Assembly: GCA_016873495.1 (NCBI GenBank)
Contig: VGXC01000010.1
Coordinates: 24,359-88,358, forward strand
DNA: 64,000 bases
Source: Nitrospira sp.
GTDB taxonomy: Bacteria > Nitrospirota > Nitrospiria > Nitrospirales > Nitrospiraceae
Reading direction: 5' to 3'
Positions 49,773 to 57,623 of the stretch are shown here, in pieces. The notes beneath the pieces are model-generated. The model was not told the origin of the DNA. It was given only the letters and a program-made list of their open reading frames with translations, and made no database searches. A program made the position numbers and the translations under genes. Every line of letters begins with the position of its first letter. Positions within the stretch are counted from its first letter, which is position 1.

Positions 49773-50603
49773 ATGCCCGAATCTTCAAGTTTGGAATCGG
49801 CGGTTCCCGGCCTCGTTCTTCCCGAACCCCGACGCCGCGAGTCACTCGATCTGGCCTCTCCCGGTTCGCAGATCGTTCTCTTGCAGATCCTCTTCACCAT
49901 CGTCTGGTCGTACGAGTTGCTCTTCAGCGCCGATGCCTTGTTGTCCACCGAATCCAAGGAATGGGTGATCCTGGGCCTCTTGGCGCTGGTGGCAGCCCTG
50001 CTGAGCTTGCCGAAGGGGATCCTGGAGACCGGCTGGCTTCCCAGCGTTTTGGTGGTGGGAGATACCGCGATCGCGAGCGCGCTGGTCTATTTTTCAGGAA
50101 ACGGCGTGTCCGATCTCTACCTGACCTATTTCCTGATCGTCCTGCTCGCCGCGACCACCAGGTCGCTGAAACAAATGATCGGGCTCTCCGTGCTTCTCTG
50201 CCTGTCCTATGGGGTGGTCCTCTATCTGGAATCATTGACCGATGGGGCGCTACAAGAGGGACAGCTCTTGCGGCTCCCGCTCCTGCTGATCATGGCGATC
50301 TTTTACGGAGTCACGACCGAACGGGTGCGCCGGGTCAACGATGAGAAAGCGGGCCTGCTCGATTACATCACCGAGCGGAAACAGGCGGAAGAGGAGCGGG
50401 AACGGCTGATCAAGGAATTGCAGGAGGCCATGGCGAATATCAAGACCCTGCGCGGATTCTTGCCCATCTGCGCTCACTGCAAAAACATCCGTGACGACAA
50501 GGGTTACTGGCTCAGCGTCGAGGAATATGTCCGTGTCCATACGGAGGTGGATTTCAGTCATGGGATTTGTCCGCGGTGTCTGGAAAAGCATTTCCCCTCC
50601 TAG
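49773..50603 (+). CDS. Membrane protein with coiled coil and Cys4 tail (orphan sensor module)
   Basis: 276 residues from ATG 49773, with GGAG seven bases upstream; a GTG at 49749 is the alternative. About five hydrophobic helices (residues 28-185, including IVLLQILFTIVW and LRLPLLLIMAIFYGV) are followed by a helical linker ([25 protein letters not shown]) like those before HisKA or GGDEF domains. The tail is GFLPICAHCKNIRDDKGYW ... FSHGICPRCLEKH, a probable Zn ribbon. The same tail is known at the ends of sensor and regulator proteins in Deltaproteobacteria and Nitrospirota. No kinase or cyclase domain exists, so this is an input module that must act through a partner. Confidence 0.85.
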   Translation: MPESSSLESAVPGLVLPEPRRRESLDLASPGSQIVLLQILFTIVWSYELLFSADALLSTESKEWVILGLLALVAALLSLPKGILETGWLPSVLVVGDTAIASALVYFSGNGVSDLYLTYFLIVLLAATTRSLKQMIGLSVLLCLSYGVVLYLESLTDGALQEGQLLRLPLLLIMAIFYGVTTERVRRVNDEKAGLLDYITERKQAEEERERLIKELQEAMANIKTLRGFLPICAHCKNIRDDKGYWLSVEEYVRVHTEVDFSHGICPRCLEKHFPS

Positions 50604-50605
50604 CC

Positions 50606-50727
50606 CGGATGTTGAAAACGACCTCCGGCGTCGTTCTCGCATCGCTCAAAGCCTGCAACGTACACAAGGAGTACGTCTCGGCTTTTCGCTCGCTGCGGCC
50701 TTGCCGGACGGTCGTTTTGAACATCCG
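50606..50727. repeat. Long imperfect palindrome, dispersed-element copy A
   Basis: The ends are inverted: CGGATGTTGAAAACGACC at 50606-50623 and GGTCGTTTTGAACATCCG at 50710-50727 differ at a single position. Inner parts also pair (TCCGGC, the AAAGCC region, ACGTAC/GTACGT at the centre), so the whole 122 bases can fold into one hairpin. It starts two bases after a stop codon and lies in a convergent gap, where it could terminate from both sides. The left part resembles 63162-63235. Confidence 0.75.
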
Positions 50728-50800
50728 TGACGGTTCTAGAACCAGGCTGGCCGTTGGAGATTTCGCGATGAACCTTTGAAGGTGGGCTGGTGATCCTAAT

Positions 50801-51706
50801 TTACGAAGACGATTTGGCGCAGCGAAAGCCGATCGAGGGGCTGCGTTGATCTGGGGGAGCGCCGCTGCGGGTGGCGGCCCGCAACATAGTGGGTTTGCTC
50901 TTCCACGACCCACCTCGCACGCCCCGGTAGCGGCCGTTCGAGGGCCCCGGCGGGTTACGCTCGGGGATGACGGAATAGTAATCGAACCCAAACCAATCTT
51001 GTACCCACTCGGCCACGTTGCCCGCCATGTGGCGTAACCCGTAGGGGCTCTGTCCTTCTTCCCCGCTATCCACGGCTGCGACCAACGGAATCTCGTGGGC
51101 GTGATATTTCCCGAAGACGGCCAACTCCGGGCCGGGAGTGGCATGGCCCCAGGGAAATAAGCGGCCGTCGCTCCCGCGCGCCGCCTTTTCCCACTCCGCC
51201 TCCGTCGGCAGACGCTGGTTTCTGGCTCGGCAAAAGTCCGCCGCGTCGTTCCAGGTCATGTAGAGCGCGGGCCAGCGGGCCAGGACATAATCGGGCATGG
51301 CATGCACGGTGATGACGTGCCAGATGAGACGCGTGAGTTCCTCCGGCGGTTCGCGTCGCTGCCGACGCAGATAGGCCAAATACTCCCCCAGGCTGACCTC
51401 GTCGCGATCCATGGCATAGGCGTCCAGCCAGATGCGTTTTTGCGGCAGCTCCGTATCGTCGAACTGGGTGTCCATGCCGTAGGGATCGTCGTCCTTGCGC
51501 TGGCTGCCCAGGAGAAACCAGCCGGCCGGGATCGAGACCGCCGGCGAGGGGACGGCCAATGCGTCGATCCCCTGAAGGCGTTTCGCCAGTTGTTGTTGAT
51601 CGACCGGCTGGGCGAGGGAGGGTTGCGGTATCCAACAGGCCATGATCTCGCCGACCGCGAGCGCAACGACCAGGACCGCCTTAAGATTGGAAAAGAAGGT
51701 GATCAC
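50801..51706 (-). CDS. Formylglycine-generating-enzyme-like secreted protein
   Basis: 301 residues if GTG 51706 is used; the exact start is uncertain (TTG at 51748 also open). A signal peptide ending in PSLAQ is visible. The sulfatase-modifying factor fold is clear: IPAGWFLLGS, LDAYAMDRDEVSLGEYLAYL, MTWNDAADFCRARNQRLPTEAEWEKAARG, NVAEWVQDWF, VRGGSWKSKPTMLRAATRSG, SIGFRCAK. The bacterial family includes true Cys-to-formylglycine oxidases, but also ergothioneine and lectin-like relatives. The catalytic cysteine pair of sulfatase-type enzymes is not evident near the C-terminus (only one Cys, in GFRCAK), so it is probably a non-sulfatase member. Confidence 0.87.
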   Translation of the reverse strand: MITFFSNLKAVLVVALAVGEIMACWIPQPSLAQPVDQQQLAKRLQGIDALAVPSPAVSIPAGWFLLGSQRKDDDPYGMDTQFDDTELPQKRIWLDAYAMDRDEVSLGEYLAYLRRQRREPPEELTRLIWHVITVHAMPDYVLARWPALYMTWNDAADFCRARNQRLPTEAEWEKAARGSDGRLFPWGHATPGPELAVFGKYHAHEIPLVAAVDSGEEGQSPYGLRHMAGNVAEWVQDWFGFDYYSVIPERNPPGPSNGRYRGVRGGSWKSKPTMLRAATRSGAPPDQRSPSIGFRCAKSSS

Positions 51707-51768
51707 GATGCTTGCGGGGATTCTAGGGAGATTGCTCCGAGAAGGCAAACGAGGTTGCAGGGGCCGGT

Positions 51769-51797
51769 TTGACCCTGGCCCTTGCGCAGGCTATCTT
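51769..51797 (+). promoter_or_regulatory. Candidate promoter, possibly leaderless transcript
   Basis: TTGACC and TATCTT separated by 17 bases; the predicted start (about 51804) coincides with the GTG that opens the best signal peptide of the next gene. Confidence 0.4.
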
Positions 51798-51803
51798 GCC
51801 TAT

Positions 51804-52442
51804 GTGGGCAAGAGGCGATCGTCTCAAGTTCTGGGCCTTCTGACGGTGATGGGTTTGCTGGTTGTGTCCGGCGAGGGGCTGGCAGGTGACCGACCCCACT
51901 TCAAGCCGGCACCGGTTCCGTCATCCGAGTATCCGGTCTACGATCGCGTCATCGATGCCAAGTTTCTCACGTCTCAGACCGAGCGGGTGCTCATCGGGCG
52001 GCTGACGGTAACCAGGCTGGGACCGGGCGAAAAGGATGTTCCCGGCCAGGCCTATTTTCGGGAGCGGCAACCGTTCGACGGGAGCCTCGAGGCTGAGCTG
52101 GTGACGGACTTTATTCTTAAGAACAGCAAGCCGGCCCGTCTGGAGGACAAGTTCAAAATCGGCGCGCCCTATCGATTTGTCTCGGACGAAGGGATGGAGG
52201 AGCCGGAGGCGTCGCTCGCACCGATTCCCGCCGCCTTCCTTGAACGGACCCAGGAGGCCCCTTCAACTGTCGGTATCCTCACGTTGTCGCGCGTGGGATT
52301 TTCACCGCGCCGGGATCGGGCCCTGGTCTACGTAGAAGACAATCGCCGCGGCGGCAGCGGCAGCGGACTCCTCATGCTTCTGGCGTGGCGATGGAAAGGC
52401 TGGGAGTTTCTCGACACGGAAGTGCTCTGGGTGGCGCAATAA
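51804..52442 (+). CDS. Secreted protein of unknown function
   Basis: 212 residues from GTG 51804. The frame is open back to 51642, but only this start (or ATG 51849) places a signal peptide at the N-terminus: basic GKRRSS, hydrophobic VLGLLTVMGLLVVSG, cleavage near GLAG. The mature protein is soluble with no cysteine pairs or motifs I recognise; it has a Pro-rich beginning and segments such as VLIGRLTVTRLGPGEKD and VGFSPRRDRALVYVEDN that look beta-rich. No partner gene is evident. The divergent formylglycine-type gene begins about 100 bases away, so the two may share control. Confidence 0.65.
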   Translation: MGKRRSSQVLGLLTVMGLLVVSGEGLAGDRPHFKPAPVPSSEYPVYDRVIDAKFLTSQTERVLIGRLTVTRLGPGEKDVPGQAYFRERQPFDGSLEAELVTDFILKNSKPARLEDKFKIGAPYRFVSDEGMEEPEASLAPIPAAFLERTQEAPSTVGILTLSRVGFSPRRDRALVYVEDNRRGGSGSGLLMLLAWRWKGWEFLDTEVLWVAQ

Positions 52443-52461
52443 CTCAGAGGCCAACCGGACG

Positions 52462-53148
52462 TCAGAAGCCAACCAGGTCCAGAAACAAGCGGCCCAGGAA
52501 GAGATAGCCCCTGCGATACGTCGGCAGCTTGGAATGGCCCCACTTGCGCAGGTATTCGTGGCTGGCCACCTCCGTGACGCGGAAGCCCTTCCTAAGACAG
52601 CGAGTCACCATCTGCTGCTCGATGTCGAAATCGTTGGCCGTCAGGCCCAAGGCCGAGGCCACGGGTTTCCGGATCGCCCGGAAGCCGTTCAACGCATCGG
52701 TGATCCGAACGTTCCAGCGATAATTGATCGCGATCGTGATAATCCCCCCGCCGACGCTCCGCAGATAGTTGTCGAGGTCGCCGTGCCATTCGTCGCTGCC
52801 GCCCCGGTGGCGCGAACCGATGACCAGGTCGGCCTGGTCTTGGAGAATCGGGGCCAGCAGCGCAGGAATCGACGCTGGATCGTGGGAACCGTCGGCGTCG
52901 ATGAAGACCAGAATGTCGCCTGGTGCTTCCGCGATGGCCAGCCTGAGGCCCGCGCCTTTGCCGCGGCCGTTGTCCTGGATCACCCGGGCCCCGGCTTGTC
53001 TGGCCAATTCGGCCGTGCCGTCGGTCGAATGGCCGTCGATGACGAGGACTTCGTCTGCATAGGGTTTGACGCTTTGTATCACCGAGGCGATGCCGCCCGC
53101 CTCGTTCTTGGTCGGAATCACGATGGTGACGGTTGGGGCGTTCTTCAT
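52462..53148 (-). CDS. Glycosyltransferase family 2 (dolichyl/polyprenyl-phosphate sugar synthase type)
   Basis: 228 residues, ATG 53148 with GGAGGAG upstream. [29 protein letters not shown] and LVFIDADGSHDP (the DXD-like metal site) define GT2. SAIRKPV-like GFRAIRKPVASAL and NDFDIEQQMVTRCL match the polyprenyl-phosphate mannose/glucose synthase subgroup, which makes a lipid-linked sugar donor on the cytoplasmic face. The gene overlaps the upstream methyltransferase by ATGA, and a GT39-type membrane enzyme follows in the same operon, giving a plausible donor-then-transfer pathway. Confidence 0.9.
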   Translation of the reverse strand: MKNAPTVTIVIPTKNEAGGIASVIQSVKPYADEVLVIDGHSTDGTAELARQAGARVIQDNGRGKGAGLRLAIAEAPGDILVFIDADGSHDPASIPALLAPILQDQADLVIGSRHRGGSDEWHGDLDNYLRSVGGGIITIAINYRWNVRITDALNGFRAIRKPVASALGLTANDFDIEQQMVTRCLRKGFRVTEVASHEYLRKWGHSKLPTYRRGYLFLGRLFLDLVGF

Positions 53149-54047
53149 GCCGACTCCTCCTGGGGGATGGGCCTGGCCACCGCGAGCATCGTAGCAAGCG
53201 GGACGGACAAGGGATAGCGGCACACGGTATTCCACCGTCCGATCGTTCCCGTGAGCAGGGCGGTCACAAGCGGATTCGTGCGCGCGATCAGCGCAAGCAC
53301 ATAGTCCAGGGTCAAGACCTTCCTGGTGTTCCCGTGCAACTCCTCCACCTGAAATCCACATTGCGTCAGAAGCTTCCGCAGGGTGGCGGGGGTGAAATAA
53401 GTCAGGTGTTCCGGCGGCCGTATCCACGGATGCCGCAGGCCCATCACGCGGGGCAGCCAGCCGGCCATGTTCGGTGTCTCGATCATGAGCCTGCCGCCCG
53501 GCGCCAGCAGGCGGCGGGCTTCGGCGAGGCAGATACGGGGGCAGAAGACATGTTCCAGCACGTCGAACATCGTGATCACGTCGAAACGGGTGTCGGCAAA
53601 CGGCGTCGCTTCCAGACGTCCGGCCACGACCCGGACCTGTTGCGCGCGGGCCGCGCAGCGCGCCGCCTCGACGGAGGGCTCGATGCCGATGGCATCCCAG
53701 CCATCGGCCGCCGCCGCTCGGACGAAAAATCCGCCGCCGCAGCCGATGTCCAGGAGCCGGCCTTTCGGGTGGGAATCGCGAAGCCACTGAAGCCGGAGTT
53801 GTGCCGTCGCGGTCTTGATGCCACCATGTTGCAGGTGTTGCGCGCCGGACGCATCCTCATGCGAGAGAGAAAAATATTCATGCCGGTACCAGGCGTCGAG
53901 CCACTCTCTGGTCGGTCTCGGATTGACGTACCGCAGCCGGCAAGTCCGGCATTCGACGATGGAAAAGTCGTTCTTGTCGAAACAGCGCAGAGCCCGGTCG
54001 TCGTCGCAGACCGGACATCGAGCTTGTTGCAGGGTGAGCTCAGCCAT
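53145..54047 (-). CDS. Class I SAM-dependent methyltransferase with Zn ribbon
   Basis: 300 residues. The N-terminus has two CxxC pairs (RCPVCDDD, ECRTCRLRYVNPRP), then motif I LDIGCGGGFFVRAA and FDVITMFDVLEHV. This ribbon-plus-methyltransferase layout is usual in glycan pathways, where the enzyme methylates a sugar or a lipid intermediate. It is the middle gene of a three-gene operon on the minus strand. Confidence 0.88.
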   Translation of the reverse strand: MAELTLQQARCPVCDDDRALRCFDKNDFSIVECRTCRLRYVNPRPTREWLDAWYRHEYFSLSHEDASGAQHLQHGGIKTATAQLRLQWLRDSHPKGRLLDIGCGGGFFVRAAAADGWDAIGIEPSVEAARCAARAQQVRVVAGRLEATPFADTRFDVITMFDVLEHVFCPRICLAEARRLLAPGGRLMIETPNMAGWLPRVMGLRHPWIRPPEHLTYFTPATLRKLLTQCGFQVEELHGNTRKVLTLDYVLALIARTNPLVTALLTGTIGRWNTVCRYPLSVPLATMLAVARPIPQEESA

Positions 54048-54065
54048 ATGCTCCAGCCGTCTGTT

Positions 54066-55910
54066 TCAGGGTGAGGGTTGGGTCGTTGATTCACCGATGT
54101 GACGGCGGAGGAGGGCCAGGTTTTGCCGGGCGACTCCGTCCTCCGGCGCCAGAGTGATGGACTGTTCCAGGGCCAACGCTCCCTCGTCGAACCGCTGCTG
54201 CTTGGTCAGGGCGACCGCCAGGTTGTTCCAGGCGCCATAATCCGTCGGGTCGAGCGACAGGGCCCCCCGGTACGCCTGTTCCGCCACTATCCATTGTCCG
54301 GCCAGTCTGGCCAAATCGCCGCTGAAATTATAGGCGCGCCGGCGGACATCGGCCGGTTGCCCCGGCTCCGTCAGCCTGGCCAGCAGTGCCGTGGCCTCAT
54401 CTGTGCGGCCGGCCAACCCCAGCGCATTGGCCAGATACAATTCATTGTCGGGGTTCTGCTCCCTTGTGCGAAGCCGTTCGTAAATCGCGATGGCGTTCTC
54501 GTACTGCTTGTCTTGTTCGTAGGCGTAGGCGAGGTTCCGTTCCAAGCTCGGAACGTCCGGTTCGGCCATCGGCATCCAGCAGAACAGGCAGGCCCCCGCG
54601 AGCAGGATCGCCGGAGGTAGCCAGGCTCGGGCTTGATCCGAGAGGGCGCGGCGGCGACTCTCCATCATGCCGGCTGCGGCAAACAGGATGAGCACCCCGA
54701 CGATGGGCAGACGGTATCGGGAGGAAACCCAGAAGGGCAGCAGCGACAGGAGGTAGAAGACCAGGACCAGGTACAGCAAGTCGAGCTCGCGCTGGCGTCG
54801 GCGCAGCAGGATCAGTCCCACGAGGGCAAAGGGGGCCACCAGCCAATAGCCAGGAAGGGGGGCGCGCAAGATCCAGGAGAACCGCTTGAAGATCTCGATC
54901 CAGTGGTTGTCCGGCATCTCCTCTTTGTTCCAGAAGCGCAGGAATCGGTGGCCGACCATGCGGACTTGCGTCAGGGGATGTTCCAGAGAGAAGGCGAGGC
55001 TCTTGTGTCTCCAGTAGGCGCCGACTTCGGCCGGCGTCATGCGGCGACCGGTTTCGGCCTCGGCGCGGCGGTGAAAGTCGATGCGCTCGAACAACGAGGT
55101 GGGACGGACAAAGGGCACCGGGGCCAAGTCGCCCGTCTGATTGGCCGGATTGTTGGCTGTGTAGAGCACCTGCCCACCGGAGACGGTGATCGGAATCCAA
55201 TCCCCCGAGACCAGTTTGTTGCGGATCGTGACGGGGGCGATCGCCATGACGACCCCCAACAGCAAGGCGAGGGCCGCGCGGCCGCTGGTCCAGCTCCGAA
55301 GCGAGATCGTAATGAGAATTAAGCAGGCGGCGACCAAGGCCAAGGCGTTGATCCGGCTGAGCGACAGGAGGCCGACCGTCACCCCGACCGACCAGAAGGC
55401 TACCCACGTGGGCCTGGCCAGGGCGCCCAGGATAAGGAGGATCGCACTATCTAGGAGGAACAGGGCGACCGATTCCTTAAGCAGCAGGCCTTCGTAGTAG
55501 AGAAAAGGCAGGTAGGTGGCGGCCAGAATGCCGGCGACTTTCGCCGTCGTTGCTTCAAATAGGCGGCCTGCGATCCGGTAGAGGATCAGCACGTTGAGGG
55601 TCCCGAGGAGGACTTGAACCACCCGCACCATGAGGTAGCTATGGCCGAACAACCCATAGATGAGAGCCAGGACGTAAGCCGGGAGCGGCGAGTCATAATA
55701 GGGATAGTGGTCGAGGAATGGTTCCCCGGCTACGAGAGCTTGCGCCCAAAGATCGTACATGGCCTCGTCGGTGATGGGATGGAGGAAGTAGGGGTTGTCC
55801 AGGATGGTGGCGAGGTACAGAAGCCGGAGCAGCAATGCTCCGAGGATGAGACGGGCTTCGAAACTGTGCTGCCAGGAGGGGAGCGAAGGAGCCGAAGCCG
55901 GTTGAGTCAT
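54066..55910 (-). CDS. GT39-like membrane glycosyltransferase with C-terminal TPR repeats
   Basis: 614 residues from ATG 55910 (the frame is open further up, but as a shadow). The N-terminal two thirds hold about ten membrane helices. The first loop has ITDEAMYDLWAQALVAG, the conserved acidic region of GT39/ArnT-like enzymes, which take a sugar from a polyprenyl-phosphate donor on the outer face. After residue 460 the chain is soluble and shows tandem TPR helices (NLAYAYEQDKQYENAIAIYERL, GDLARLAGQWIVAEQAYRGAL, AWNNLAVALTKQQRFDEGALALEQ). The TPR tail may recruit protein or pilin substrates. First gene of its operon. Confidence 0.87.
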   Translation of the reverse strand: MTQPASAPSLPSWQHSFEARLILGALLLRLLYLATILDNPYFLHPITDEAMYDLWAQALVAGEPFLDHYPYYDSPLPAYVLALIYGLFGHSYLMVRVVQVLLGTLNVLILYRIAGRLFEATTAKVAGILAATYLPFLYYEGLLLKESVALFLLDSAILLILGALARPTWVAFWSVGVTVGLLSLSRINALALVAACLILITISLRSWTSGRAALALLLGVVMAIAPVTIRNKLVSGDWIPITVSGGQVLYTANNPANQTGDLAPVPFVRPTSLFERIDFHRRAEAETGRRMTPAEVGAYWRHKSLAFSLEHPLTQVRMVGHRFLRFWNKEEMPDNHWIEIFKRFSWILRAPLPGYWLVAPFALVGLILLRRRQRELDLLYLVLVFYLLSLLPFWVSSRYRLPIVGVLILFAAAGMMESRRRALSDQARAWLPPAILLAGACLFCWMPMAEPDVPSLERNLAYAYEQDKQYENAIAIYERLRTREQNPDNELYLANALGLAGRTDEATALLARLTEPGQPADVRRRAYNFSGDLARLAGQWIVAEQAYRGALSLDPTDYGAWNNLAVALTKQQRFDEGALALEQSITLAPEDGVARQNLALLRRHIGESTTQPSP

Positions 55911-56052
55911 GGGAGCCCAGTATACCTGTGGCGCAGGGAGCAGTAAATTGAACCGGCTGATTCGCGCGCCTGGCCTGTGGCGCTTGCGAAAGCGATCCGG
56001 CGGGGCTAGCATGGGAGCGGGAAGGCATACGTTGTTCGAGGCAGGTGAACGC

Positions 56053-56682
56053 ATGATCCGCAAAACTTTTCCCGTGCCGCCGTTGGGCTGCAACTGCTCG
56101 ATCCTGGGCGATCCGGTCACCAAGCAGGCCATCGTGGTGGACCCGGGCGGAGCCCACGAGCAGATTCTCCAGATGGTGGAGGCCCTGGGGCTGACGGTGG
56201 TGAGCATCCTGCACACCCATGCCCACTTCGACCACTTCCTTGCTTCCGGCGAGATGAAACGCGCCACCGGCGCGACGCTCTGTCTGCATCAGGACGACCG
56301 GCAGCTCTGGGAGATGCTGGAGACGCAGTGCCGCCTGTTCGGCGTGCCCTACCGGCCTGTGCCCTTGCCCGACTACTGGCTCAAGGACGAAGAAATAATT
56401 CTCCTGGGCGGGATCGAGGGCCTGGCCATGCATACGCCGGGACATACGCCCGGTTCCATGTGTTTCCATTTCGGACAGGAACAATTGGTGTTGGCAGGAG
56501 ATACCCTGTTCCGCGGCGGCATCGGGCGGACCGATCTCTGGGGCGGCGATTACGACGCGATCGAACAGTCTATTCGGGAGCGGCTCTACACCTTGCAGGA
56601 AGAGACTCTCGTCGTCACCGGGCATGGGCCGGAAACTCGGATCGGGATCGAGAAGGACTCAAACGCATTTATCAGAGCCTAA
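56053..56682 (+). CDS. Metallo-beta-lactamase-fold hydrolase (glyoxalase II-like)
   Basis: 209 residues from ATG 56053, preceded by AGGTG. The zinc motif THAHFDH (His56, His58, Asp60, His61) is complete; other ligands are in HTPGHTPGSMCFHF, AGDTLFRGGIGRTDLWGG and VTGHGPETRIG. This pattern is the small glyoxalase II-like group, whose members hydrolyse thioesters such as S-lactoylglutathione. No thiol-ligation partner is adjacent. Confidence 0.9.
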   Translation: MIRKTFPVPPLGCNCSILGDPVTKQAIVVDPGGAHEQILQMVEALGLTVVSILHTHAHFDHFLASGEMKRATGATLCLHQDDRQLWEMLETQCRLFGVPYRPVPLPDYWLKDEEIILLGGIEGLAMHTPGHTPGSMCFHFGQEQLVLAGDTLFRGGIGRTDLWGGDYDAIEQSIRERLYTLQEETLVVTGHGPETRIGIEKDSNAFIRA

Positions 56683-56690
56683 CCGCCAGT

Positions 56691-56745
56691 GGGCAGGAGA
56701 CGGAAAGCAGTGCAGGCTGCCTTCTGTTTTTCGCCTTCTGCTCTC
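56691..56745. repeat. Heptamer-phrase palindrome 7 (between hydrolase and bifunctional nuclease genes)
   Basis: Left arm 56691-56717 (GGCAGGA, GACGGAA) and right arm 56719-56745, which read on the other strand gives AGCAGAA, GGCGAAA, AACAGAA. Same word as the amgK-murU element. It ends just before the ribosome-binding site of the next gene. Confidence 0.65.
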
Positions 56746-56757
56746 AAGGGGGCGACC

Positions 56758-57267
56758 ATGAAAAATCTCCATGAGTGGGTCTGGTTGTGGGTCCTCGTCG
56801 GATGGACTGCGATGCTGTCCAGCTCCTACGCCGGCGCAGAAAGCGGGGCGAAGACCGAGCAGGTGCAGATCAAGGATGTGGAGGTGCGCCTGTCGGACCG
56901 GGGCCCCGTGGTGTTGCTGAAGGCGGAGAATCGGATCATTCCGATCTTTGTGGACCCGACGGTGGCCGGGTCCATCTATGGGGCGGTGACCGGCGAGAAG
57001 TTCCCCAGGCCTCTGTCTCATGACTTGATGCACGCGATTTTAACGTCCTTCGGCGGCCAGGTGCGTCAGGCGGTGATCACGTTCAAAGGCGGGACCTACT
57101 ACGGCGCGTTGACGGTGACGATGCCGGGCAGCTCCAAGGTCTTCGACAGCCGCTCCTCGGACGCGATTGCGTTGGCGATTCATTTCAAGGCGCCGATTCT
57201 CGTCGGGCGGGACTTGCTGGAGTCGGCCGGCCAGCCGGCGCCGGGGACCAAGGAGTTATCGTTGTAA
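56758..57267 (+). CDS. Exported bifunctional-nuclease-domain protein (DUF151)
   Basis: 169 residues from ATG 56758 (GGGGG-type purine run upstream). A signal peptide covers residues 1-27 (VLVGWTAMLSSSYAG). The rest is one bifunctional nuclease domain: IKDVEVRLSDRGPVVLLKAE, RIIPIFVDPTVAGSIYGAVTG, RPLSHDLMHAILTSFGG, FDSRSSDAIALAIHFKAPI. The domain is usually cytoplasmic; here it is secreted. Its nuclease activity was shown for plant relatives only, so in bacteria the function remains open. Confidence 0.9.
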   Translation: MKNLHEWVWLWVLVGWTAMLSSSYAGAESGAKTEQVQIKDVEVRLSDRGPVVLLKAENRIIPIFVDPTVAGSIYGAVTGEKFPRPLSHDLMHAILTSFGGQVRQAVITFKGGTYYGALTVTMPGSSKVFDSRSSDAIALAIHFKAPILVGRDLLESAGQPAPGTKELSL

Positions 57268-57600
57268 GGGACGGTCCGGTTGGCTTGGGACCGGGGCCTT
57301 GTCCTGGGCCATTCGTTCCGATAGGAGCTTGAGCCTCTTCTCCGTGGCTTGTTTGATGAACGCCATGTTTTCTTTGAGGTGCTGCTCCGGGGAGATCTTG
57401 CCTTCCTGCCGAAGCTTGAGCTGAGCCAACCCGAATTGGGAAATTTCCGCCACCGATTCCTGGTTGAGTTGCGCCCAGGCCTGCTCGCAGCGGGGCTGCT
57501 GGGGCGGCGGATACTTGTCGCAAGGCGGCTCAGCCGAGTCGGCCCTGGCCGGCCAGACGAGGCAGGCCAGCAGGAGAACGATGGCGTAGCGGGTCTGCAT
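57256..57600 (-). CDS. Small secreted protein, Cys-containing
   Basis: 114 residues from ATG 57600. Signal peptide ends near ARADS; the mature N-terminus is CDKYPPPQQPRCEQAW, with two cysteines 10 residues apart, then a charged helical region (LAQLKLRQEGKISPEQHLKEN, ATEKRLKLLSERM). Function unknown. It overlaps the end of the bifunctional nuclease gene by 12 bases in a convergent arrangement. Confidence 0.7.
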   Translation of the reverse strand: MQTRYAIVLLLACLVWPARADSAEPPCDKYPPPQQPRCEQAWAQLNQESVAEISQFGLAQLKLRQEGKISPEQHLKENMAFIKQATEKRLKLLSERMAQDKAPVPSQPDRPLQR

Positions 57601-57623
57601 GGCTTTGTTCCAGGAAGGGCTGC

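Noticed and set aside
50554..51144. Minus-strand frame of 196 codons covering the palindromic element
   Set aside because: It translates a repeat and part of the antisense of two genes. Such frames are often annotated as hypothetical proteins but follow from the repeat itself.
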